From: an uncultured Gilliamella sp.
GTDB lineage: Bacteria > Pseudomonadota > Gammaproteobacteria > Enterobacterales > Enterobacteriaceae
Length of the DNA: 5,191 nt
NCBI GenBank assembly: GCA_945291235.1
Contig: CALYQY010000115.1
Coordinates: forward strand, 1-5,191
Direction of reading: 5' to 3'
Made by a program: the position numbers and the translations under genes. How positions within the stretch are numbered: the stretch's first letter is position 1; every line of letters begins with the position of its first letter. This document shows, one piece after another, positions 1 to 5,191 of the stretch. Below the pieces are notes generated by a model that saw only the letters and a program-made list of their open reading frames with translations, did not search any database and was not told the origin of the DNA.

Positions 1-1269
1 GGTAATTTTTTTGTTAATAGTTACGTTAAATCTGGATTATTGACTCATGACAAACAACGAGCAGAATCATTTAATCAAGATCCATTAATCACTCGACCAA
101 TTTCAGTCAGATTGCTACTTGATTTATATTCTGTAGCTGATCGTATTGTTAAAGATGCTAATGCAATAACAGTGCCAACTCAAATACTTGTTTCTGGTTC
201 TGATTTTGTTGTCAGACGCAAACCTCAGAAACAGTTTTATGAAAATTTAGGTACCACTCAAAAAGAATTTCATATTTTGCCTAATTTTTATCATGACACG
301 TTTGGTGAACAAGAACGCCATATCGCTATTGAAAGAGCAAGGCGTTTTATTATAGGGTGCTTTGCAAATCAACCGAATATTCCTTCTTTGGTTAACGCAG
401 ATCTTGTTGGTTACACTAAGCAAGAAGCCGATAATTTATCATTGCCTGTTAAGGGAATAGTTAAACCTCTTTACTGGAAATTCATCAAAGCTAATTTAAA
501 ATATGCCAGTAAAATTTCTGATGGTATCAAACTTGGAGTTGAAACTGGGTTCGACTCAGGTAGTACATTGGATTATGTTTATCGTAATCAACCTTCAGGA
601 AGTTCAAAATTAGGTCAGTTTTTTGACTATATTTATTTGCAATCAATGGGTTGGCGAGGAATTCGGCAACGTAAAATTCATCTTGAAGAATTATTAAAAT
701 TAGCCATATCGCAATTACAAAAACACGATAATATCGTCAATATTGTTGATATAGCAGCAGGTCATGGACGTTATATTCTTGAGACTATTAATCAATTAGC
801 CAAGAAACCTGATTCAGTACTCCTTAGAGATTATAGCGATATTAATATTCGTGATGGTCAAAATTTGATTACTGAATTAGGCTTGAGTCACCTTGTACAG
901 TTTGAAAAGGGCGATGCTTTTAACAGACAGCAGTTAGCTGACCTATCGCCTAAACCAACATTAGCTGTCGTTTCTGGTTTGTATGAATTGTTTAGTGATA
1001 ATTCATTATTACGTGAATCTTTATCGGGTTTAGCGGATGCTATCCCCAAAGGTGGATATTTAATTTATACCAATCAACCTTGGCATCCTCAACTTGAGTT
1101 TATTGCCCGAGCATTAACTTCACATCGTGACGGGCAACCATGGATAATGCGCAGACGGACACAACTTGAAATGGATCAACTTGTCATGGCAGCAGGCTTT
1201 CGAAAAGTCACAATGCGTATTGATCAGTGGGGGATTTTTACGGTGTCATTAGCTCAGCGCATTGATTAA
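1..1269 (+). CDS. ynbC: YnbC-like alpha/beta-hydrolase / SAM methyltransferase fusion, 5' partial
   Basis: The frame is open from position 1, so the gene begins upstream of the window; the TTG at 40 is internal, not a start. The 422 visible residues are the C-terminal part of a two-domain protein; E. coli YnbC is about 585 residues, so about 160 are missing, including the expected GxSxG serine nucleophile. Visible residues 1-125 are the end of an alpha/beta-hydrolase: the strand before GSDFVV carries the likely catalytic Asp (codon 202-204), and FYHD carries the likely catalytic His (codon 292-294). Residues from about 195 on form a class I SAM-dependent methyltransferase, with motif I VDIAAGHGRY at nt 745-774, RDYSD as the probable acidic end of strand 2, and GDAF near strand 3. 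The family suggests a lipid ester or acyl substrate in the cytoplasm, but this is unproven. It is the first visible gene of the ynb-like cluster and ends just before ynbD. Product identity is fairly sure; substrate unknown. Confidence 0.85.
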   Translation, partial: GNFFVNSYVKSGLLTHDKQRAESFNQDPLITRPISVRLLLDLYSVADRIVKDANAITVPTQILVSGSDFVVRRKPQKQFYENLGTTQKEFHILPNFYHDTFGEQERHIAIERARRFIIGCFANQPNIPSLVNADLVGYTKQEADNLSLPVKGIVKPLYWKFIKANLKYASKISDGIKLGVETGFDSGSTLDYVYRNQPSGSSKLGQFFDYIYLQSMGWRGIRQRKIHLEELLKLAISQLQKHDNIVNIVDIAAGHGRYILETINQLAKKPDSVLLRDYSDINIRDGQNLITELGLSHLVQFEKGDAFNRQQLADLSPKPTLAVVSGLYELFSDNSLLRESLSGLADAIPKGGYLIYTNQPWHPQLEFIARALTSHRDGQPWIMRRRTQLEMDQLVMAAGFRKVTMRIDQWGIFTVSLAQRID

Positions 1270-1276
1270 TTGATTA
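1261..1276 (+). repeat. Perfect tandem 8-bp duplication at the ynbC/ynbD junction
   Basis: ATTGATTA occurs twice back to back, at 1261-1268 and 1269-1276. The first copy encodes the last two YnbC residues (Ile-Asp) and the start of its TAA stop; the second occupies the space before ynbD. Removing one copy would leave the YnbC C-terminus unchanged and cut the gap to the ynbD ATG from 12 to 4 bases. It could therefore affect translational coupling without altering a protein. That effect is inference; the repeat itself is directly visible. Confidence 0.8.
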
Positions 1277-1281
1277 ACGTT

Positions 1282-2598
1282 ATGATGAAGCAGGGTTCTA
1301 TTCAATTAAACATTAACAAATGTTTATGGCTTATCGGGTTAACGGTATTTTTCTTTGCTAGTTACAATTTTAGCAATGCATTCACAGCTGAACGTAATGA
1401 TGTCAGTAGCATTGTTTTTGATTGGGAAACGATCATACCACTTTGGTCATGGACGATTGTACCCTATTGGTCGATAGACTTAATGTATGGACTTGCTATA
1501 TTACTAGCAAAATCGAATCAGTCATTAAAAATACTTTGTTTTAGATTATTAACCGCACAAATTATTTGTGTCTGTTGTTTTCTTCTTTTCCCACTTAAAT
1601 TCAGTTTTGATCGTCCAGCTATGGACGGATTTTTTGGTTTACTTTTTGATTTTCTTATGGGATTTGATAAACCTTTTAATCAAGCCCCATCATTACATAT
1701 CACATTACTTATTATTTTATGGCAGTTCTATGCTAATTATTTTCAGACTTTTTTCCGTAATATTTTGCATATTTGGTGTTTGTTAATTGCGCTATCGGTA
1801 TTAACAACCTGGCAACATCATTTTTTTGATATCCCAACAGGTGTATGGGTAGGTTGTTTGTGTATTTGGTTATGGCCTAATAATGGAATATCGCCATTAA
1901 AATTTACGTCTTTATCAAAACAGTACCGTTGGGCTTTTATTTATTGTTGTTTAACTCTGTTAACCATGAGTTTGGCCATTTATATGAGGGGTTGGGGACT
2001 TTGGTTATTTTGGCTTTCTGGAGCATTTTTGTTGGTCGCGCTTAATTATTTATTGATAGGTGCAAAAGGATTTCAAAAACAATCTAACGGGCATTTTTCA
2101 CTCGTCGTTATTATATTATATTTGCCTTATTTTATCATTATGTGGATCAATTCACGTTTATGGACGTTTAAGCACCATCCAAACAATTTCATTGAGGATA
2201 ACATTTATTTAGGTAGAATTCCTTCAACGTACTATCTGAAACACAATCAATTTACATCTATTGTTGATTTATGTGCAGAACTGCCGATAGGTCAATTTAA
2301 AGGTAATTATATGCTAATGCCCATTTTGGATATGACACCGCTCACGCAAGCGCAATGTCAAATGACGGCTGAAATCATTGAACAATATCGACTGCAAGGT
2401 CGATTGTTAGTCTGCTGTGCATTAGGTTATTCAAGAAGTGCGACAGCAGTTATCGCGTGGTTGTTGTGGACTCATCGAGCCAAGAATGTTGATGATGCGA
2501 TAGCTAAGGTAAGAACATGTCGGCGTAATATTGTTATTTCAACTAGACAACGGTTAATATTAATAGAATGGAGCAGAAATCTACATGCTGAAATCTGA
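1282..2598 (+). CDS. ynbD: YnbD-like membrane PAP2 phosphatase fused to a dual-specificity phosphatase
   Basis: 438 residues from the ATG at 1282, close to E. coli YnbD (about 430). An in-frame TTG at 1270 and ATG at 1285 are alternatives; none has a clear Shine-Dalgarno sequence, so translation may be coupled to ynbC, whose stop is 12 bases upstream. The N-terminal two thirds is a multi-pass inner-membrane domain of PAP2 type: K-x4-RP at about 106-112, PSLH at 136-139, and H-x3-D in HHFFD at 179-183, next to a downstream TG. The first motif is shorter than the classical K-x6-RP. Further hydrophobic segments lie at about 216-234, 238-259 and 273-291. The C-terminal 140 residues are a tyrosine/dual-specificity phosphatase fold, probably cytoplasmic: IYLGRIP at about 308-314, a candidate general-acid Asp at 350, and a CX5R loop with catalytic Cys379 and Arg385. 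The residue before the catalytic Cys is Cys instead of the usual His. A lipid phosphate or phosphatidyl-alcohol phosphate substrate is likely but unproven. Confidence 0.85.
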   Translation: MMKQGSIQLNINKCLWLIGLTVFFFASYNFSNAFTAERNDVSSIVFDWETIIPLWSWTIVPYWSIDLMYGLAILLAKSNQSLKILCFRLLTAQIICVCCFLLFPLKFSFDRPAMDGFFGLLFDFLMGFDKPFNQAPSLHITLLIILWQFYANYFQTFFRNILHIWCLLIALSVLTTWQHHFFDIPTGVWVGCLCIWLWPNNGISPLKFTSLSKQYRWAFIYCCLTLLTMSLAIYMRGWGLWLFWLSGAFLLVALNYLLIGAKGFQKQSNGHFSLVVIILYLPYFIIMWINSRLWTFKHHPNNFIEDNIYLGRIPSTYYLKHNQFTSIVDLCAELPIGQFKGNYMLMPILDMTPLTQAQCQMTAEIIEQYRLQGRLLVCCALGYSRSATAVIAWLLWTHRAKNVDDAIAKVRTCRRNIVISTRQRLILIEWSRNLHAEI

Positions 2599-3070
2599 TC
2601 ATAATAGAAAACAGTTTCACACCAATCAAACTCAAATTGTGACATTGTGTAGTTTGCTTTCTTTAAGTAAGCAAATTAATATTTTTTCTGGGTTATTAAC
2701 AATTTCTGCGTTGGTCATTGGTTTTATTTATCTGGCAATTAATGATTCAAATCTGATAAGTTTAATCTGTTTTTTTGTTTTTATTTTAGGCTTAATAAGT
2801 CAATATTATGCACTTAGGACTAATTTCGATATCAAACTTTTTGAATATTTGACGCCATATATTCATGAACCCTCAATAGTGTTGAAAGAGTTAGATCATG
2901 CGCTTGTAAAATTAGGTTTAATTAAATCTGATTTTTCTAAATCTCGAACAATGTATGAGCGCGAAAAAGGGACATTACGACTTTTCAAAATTCAAATAGT
3001 GACAGTGATGATCCAACTTTTACTCTTTATAGGCGGATTTGCCAGTCGTATTATTTATAATTTATTGTAA
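2585..3070 (+). CDS. Uncharacterised three-helix membrane protein between ynbD and ynbB
   Basis: 161 residues from the ATG at 2585, overlapping the end of ynbD by 14 bases in another frame, so it is almost certainly co-translated with it. GGAG at 2570-2573 is a possible ribosome binding site, with a longish 11-base spacing. A polar N-terminus (about 1-30) is followed by two hydrophobic segments (about 32-52 and 56-76), a charged stretch of about 57 residues (77-133) rich in Lys, Arg, Glu and Asp, and a third hydrophobic segment (about 134-158). No catalytic motif is visible; in particular the DGxxAR...GxxxDxxxD signature of CDP-alcohol phosphatidyltransferases is absent, so this is not YnbA. 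I do not recognise a named family with confidence. Its tight placement suggests a membrane accessory or scaffold for the flanking lipid enzymes, which is inference from context only. Confidence 0.7.
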   Translation: MLKSDHNRKQFHTNQTQIVTLCSLLSLSKQINIFSGLLTISALVIGFIYLAINDSNLISLICFFVFILGLISQYYALRTNFDIKLFEYLTPYIHEPSIVLKELDHALVKLGLIKSDFSKSRTMYEREKGTLRLFKIQIVTVMIQLLLFIGGFASRIIYNLL

Positions 3071-3127
3071 AATGATTTCAACATTCATTTTTAAAGTATT
3101 AAAAGAATCAGCAGTTTGAGGAAATAG

Positions 3128-4066
3128 ATGTCTAACTATCAATACCATACTTTATTGTTATTTTTGGGCGTTACTCTATTTTTAATCGTTGCGTCGTTAA
3201 TTGGACTCATGTTAAAACATCGAACCCGATCACCTAATCGGGTTATTGATAATTTAAATACTCGTATTAATGCGTGGTGGGTCATGGTGGCGATTTTAGG
3301 TACTGCTTTTTTGATCGGAAAATTAGCCGTCATTTTTTTATTTTTTGTGGTATCGGGTTTAGCATTACGAGAGTTTCTTAATCTGACCAGTATTAGCCGA
3401 GATGATTATTACGTTTTAATATTTGCTTTTGGAATAGCGTTGCCGGCGCAATATATTTTAGTTGCTGTTTCATGGTATGGTCTATTTAGCATATTCATTC
3501 CAGTATATGGTTTTTTAATTCTTTCTATTTTAGCCACAATTACCGGATCCTCATTTAAATTCTTAGACAGAACGGCCGAAGTACAATGGGGATTAGTCAT
3601 CACCGTATATAATATCTCTTGTGTGCCTGCCTTATTGTCACTCCAAATTGATAACTATCACGACCGAAATTTATTACTTATTGCTTTTTTGGTGTTAGTT
3701 GTTCAAATGTCAGATGTTTTGCAGTATGTCTTTGGTAAATTATTTGGTAAACATAAAATTAGCCCTAATTTATCACCATCCAAAACAGTGGAAGGATTTA
3801 TTGGTGGCATAGTTACAGCCAGTTTTATTGGTAGTTGTCTGTTTTGGATTACGCCATTTAGTTTTTTTCAAGCTGGTTTAATTTCACTCATGATCACCTT
3901 GCTAGGATTTTTTGGCGGATTAGTTATGTCTGCCATAAAGCGTGATAGGGGGGTAAAAGATTGGGGTAACCTAATTGGCGGACATGGTGGTGTACTTGAT
4001 CGTTTCGATTCAATTTGTTTTGCAGCGCCTGTTTTCTTTCATGTAGTCAGATATTATTGGGCATAA
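3128..4066 (+). CDS. ynbB: YnbB-like phosphatidate cytidylyltransferase (CdsA family paralogue)
   Basis: 312 residues (E. coli YnbB is about 298) with a good ribosome binding site, TGAGGAA at 3117-3123, just upstream of the ATG. CdsA-family enzymes condense CTP with phosphatidic acid to CDP-diacylglycerol in the inner membrane. The protein is highly hydrophobic, with about eight membrane segments. The complete CDS signature is present at residues 268-294: S-A-I-K-R, then K277-D278, G280, the HGG at 286-288 and the D-R-F-D at 291-294. Upstream, SD (195-196), FGK (206-208) and SPSKTVEG (216-223) match conserved CdsA stretches, so the enzyme looks catalytically intact. DVLQY replaces the DxxAY usual in housekeeping CdsA, which fits the YnbB branch. 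It lies 57 bases after the small membrane protein with no terminator between, so it is probably in the same operon. Its likely role is to supply CDP-activated lipid to this accessory pathway, separate from the essential cdsA; that separation is inferred. Confidence 0.93.
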   Translation: MSNYQYHTLLLFLGVTLFLIVASLIGLMLKHRTRSPNRVIDNLNTRINAWWVMVAILGTAFLIGKLAVIFLFFVVSGLALREFLNLTSISRDDYYVLIFAFGIALPAQYILVAVSWYGLFSIFIPVYGFLILSILATITGSSFKFLDRTAEVQWGLVITVYNISCVPALLSLQIDNYHDRNLLLIAFLVLVVQMSDVLQYVFGKLFGKHKISPNLSPSKTVEGFIGGIVTASFIGSCLFWITPFSFFQAGLISLMITLLGFFGGLVMSAIKRDRGVKDWGNLIGGHGGVLDRFDSICFAAPVFFHVVRYYWA

Positions 4067-4202
4067 AATAGTATTAAGTTTAAATTAATAAAAAGCTTTG
4101 TATAAATTATAAAAATTTATATCTAAAAATGAGCAAAACAGATTATTTTATGATATAAATACTAGGTATTGTATTAACTTAAGATAGAAAGAAGGACTTA
4201 GT
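4067..4202 (+). promoter_or_regulatory. AT-rich intergenic region with candidate promoter for the HPr gene
   Basis: This 136-base region separates ynbB from the HPr gene. Candidate -10 elements are TATGAT at 4149-4154 and the overlapping TATAAA at 4154-4159; no convincing -35 box is seen at 17-base spacing. An AT-only inverted repeat, TATAAATT at 4101-4108 and AATTTATA at 4114-4121, lies upstream. A clear ribosome binding site, AAGGA at 4192-4196, sits six bases before the ATG at 4203. No intrinsic terminator follows ynbB, so read-through from the ynb cluster is possible. A promoter here is likely because the genes on either side are functionally unrelated, but its exact position is uncertain. 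Confidence 0.5.
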
Positions 4203-4466
4203 ATGTTAAAAGAGCAAATGGTAGTAAAAAATTCAACCGGTCTTCATGCGCGCCCTGTAACGGCATTAGTTAAATTAGCCGGTCGCTATAAATCATCAAT
4301 TGAGCTTGTTTATAACGACAAAGCAATTAAACTAAAAAGTATGATGGGGTTGCTTGGAGCAGGTGTAAAAGGTGGTTCAACTGTTGAAATCATCTGTGAT
4401 GGAGAAGACGAGCAAGCTGCAATGGATGAAATCCGCGAATTATTTGCTACTGGTTTTGGGGAATAA
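4203..4466 (+). CDS. ptsH: HPr family phosphocarrier protein
   Basis: 87 residues, the normal HPr length. HPr is the small cytoplasmic protein that takes phosphate from PEP-charged enzyme I on His15 and passes it to sugar-specific EIIA domains of the phosphotransferase system. The active-site loop STGLHARP (residues 11-18) has His15 and Arg17 in the standard positions, and Ser46 is present in the second conserved loop, KSMMGLLGAGV (45-55). Ala16, Met48 and Gly49, and the GFGE C-terminus, resemble Firmicutes-type HPr; E. coli HPr has Thr16, Phe48 and Lys49. No ptsI or crr follows: the gene ends at a strong terminator. It is therefore probably monocistronic, and may be a paralogue of a canonical ptsH elsewhere in the genome; the symbol is given in the family sense only. 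The start is supported by AAGGA six bases upstream. Confidence 0.95.
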   Translation: MLKEQMVVKNSTGLHARPVTALVKLAGRYKSSIELVYNDKAIKLKSMMGLLGAGVKGGSTVEIICDGEDEQAAMDEIRELFATGFGE

Positions 4467-4473
4467 TTTTTAA

Positions 4474-4493
4474 CTTTTCTTTTTAAAGAAAAG
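4474..4493. repeat. Purine/pyrimidine inverted repeat beside the terminator
   Basis: CTTTTCTTT at 4474-4482 and AAAGAAAAG at 4485-4493 are perfect reverse complements separated by two bases. In RNA the practical hairpin would be 8 base pairs with a four-base loop. It starts seven bases after the HPr stop codon and ends two bases before the terminator stem. Its purine arm also supplies the T-rich tail of the terminator when read on the minus strand. The structure is visible; an independent function is not shown. Confidence 0.6.
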
Positions 4494-4495
4494 AA

Positions 4496-4528
4496 AATCC
4501 CGTCACCTAAGTTGACGGGATTATTTTT
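4496..4528. terminator. Bidirectional intrinsic terminator between convergent genes
   Basis: A perfect 10-bp stem, AATCCCGTCA (4496-4505) with TGACGGGATT (4513-4522), closes a seven-base loop. TTTTT at 4524-4528 follows one base later on the plus strand, ending HPr transcription. Read on the minus strand, the same stem is followed by TTCTTTTCTT, so it can also end the convergent permease transcript that stops at 4575. The G+C-rich stem core stands out against the AT-rich surroundings. Confidence 0.9.
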
Positions 4529-4574
4529 AAAAGGGCATTAACTAAATACTTTTAAGTAGACGGAATAGATTAAT

Positions 4575-5191
4575 TTAATCTTTTATAATCGAATCCAATT
4601 CTGTATGATCAATTGATGGCAATGTAGTTGTGAAACATCTAGTTAAATAAAGTAAATAACAGAATCCAAATGCCAACCAAATCAAACCAACCATCATTGC
4701 TGTCGATTCAAGACTAGTCCATAGCCACAAAGAAAGTAGTAAACCAATTGCAGGCATTAATCCATATTTTAATAGCATCAACACTGATTTCTTCGTTTCA
4801 CCACCTAAGTAGCTTTTAATAACGCATAGGTTGACAAAGGTAAAAGCTACTAATGCACCAAAACTTATCATCGATATTACTAAGGTTAAATCAAGTACCA
4901 AAGCGAATAATGAAAAAATCGACACGAAGATTATTGATAAATAAGGTGTTCTAAATCGAGGATGAATTCTATAGAAGATTCGTTTAGGCAATACACCTTC
5001 ACGCCCCATTGCATAAAAAATTCGAGAAACGCTAGTCTGAGCTGTCATGGTTGAGGCAAATACACCTGTTAAGTATGCTGTTTGGAAGAAATTATAAATA
5101 AAGTTATCCCCATATTTGCCGAAAATATTGCTTAGGTGACTTATGCTATCAACTCTATGCATTACATCCAAACTCGCTGTATCTCTATTAT
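4575..5191 (-). CDS. APC-superfamily permease, PuuP/PlaP-like, C-terminal part
   Basis: The frame is open to the right edge, so the gene starts outside the window; the TTG at 5171-5169 is internal because six more in-frame codons precede it. About 204 residues are visible; permeases of this family have about 450, so this is the C-terminal half. Numbered from that TTG, the conserved APC stretch TGVFAST (35-41) leads into SVSRIFYAMGREGVLPKRIF (47-66), the cytoplasmic loop typical of the superfamily. HPRFRTP (70-76) follows, then membrane segments at about 78-98, 99-119, 133-152 and 158-176 and a short polar tail. The segment SMISFGALVAFTFVNL (100-115) is most like the putrescine importers PuuP and PlaP from E. 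coli, so uptake of a polyamine or amino acid by proton symport at the inner membrane is likely. Substrate cannot be fixed from this half, and the E. coli symbol is not applied. It converges on the HPr gene and shares its terminator. Confidence 0.88.
   Translation of the reverse strand, partial: NRDTASLDVMHRVDSISHLSNIFGKYGDNFIYNFFQTAYLTGVFASTMTAQTSVSRIFYAMGREGVLPKRIFYRIHPRFRTPYLSIIFVSIFSLFALVLDLTLVISMISFGALVAFTFVNLCVIKSYLGGETKKSVLMLLKYGLMPAIGLLLSLWLWTSLESTAMMVGLIWLAFGFCYLLYLTRCFTTTLPSIDHTELDSIIKD

Noticed and set aside
40..42. TTG as the start of the hydrolase/methyltransferase gene
   Set aside because: The frame is open back to position 1 and the upstream residues continue the hydrolase domain, so this codon is internal Leu.
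1568..1786. Plus-strand 72-codon open frame inside ynbD
   Set aside because: It overlaps the PAP2 domain in another frame, and its hydrophobic composition mirrors the AT-rich membrane-coding sequence; no sign of independent use.
3139..3603. Two minus-strand open frames of 64 codons antisense to ynbB
   Set aside because: They lie opposite a gene with a fully conserved signature, have no recognisable motif and no convincing ribosome binding site.
4067..4100. Terminator after ynbB
   Set aside because: No stable stem followed by a T-run is seen here; only short AT-rich matches.
4101..4121. AT-only inverted repeat (8-bp arms, 5-base spacer) as an operator
   Set aside because: Perfect, but composed only of A and T in a very AT-rich region, so chance is likely; no known regulator site is recognised.
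1..5191. CRISPR arrays, tRNA or rRNA genes, insertion sequences, phage or defence genes
   Set aside because: No repeat-spacer pattern, tRNA-like fold, transposase frame or terminal inverted repeats were seen; nearly the whole window is accounted for by six genes.

Overview
The window is AT-rich (roughly one third G+C by eye). Its proteins look gammaproteobacterial: three genes match the enterobacterial ynb set, and one matches PuuP/PlaP-type polyamine and amino-acid permeases. The low G+C and this gene mix suggest an insect-gut gammaproteobacterium such as Orbaceae (Gilliamella-like). That assignment is an inference, not something the sequence proves.

Positions 1-4066 hold a compact plus-strand cluster of lipid-related genes. 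First is the 3' part of ynbC, an alpha/beta-hydrolase fused to a SAM-dependent methyltransferase; its 5' end lies outside the window. Next is ynbD, a multi-pass membrane protein with a PAP2-type phosphatase domain followed by a cysteine-dependent dual-specificity phosphatase domain. A small three-helix membrane protein of unknown function overlaps the end of ynbD by 14 bases. Last is ynbB, a CdsA-type phosphatidate cytidylyltransferase paralogue with an intact family signature. Together they look like a pathway that activates a phospholipid with CTP and then trims or modifies the product by dephosphorylation, hydrolysis or methylation. The CDP-alcohol phosphatidyltransferase expected as a partner (YnbA in E. 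coli) is not visible, so it would have to lie upstream of position 1 or elsewhere. I know of no settled product for this pathway.

Positions 4067-4202 are an AT-rich intergenic region with a plausible but weak promoter. It leads to a stand-alone HPr phosphocarrier gene (4203-4466) with a strong ribosome binding site. This HPr resembles Gram-positive and clostridial HPr more than the enteric type, and no ptsI follows it.

Positions 4467-4574 separate two convergent genes. They hold a clear factor-independent terminator that can work in both directions, with a second purine/pyrimidine inverted repeat directly beside it. From 4575 to the right edge, on the minus strand, lies the C-terminal half of an APC-superfamily permease related to putrescine importers; its start is outside the window.
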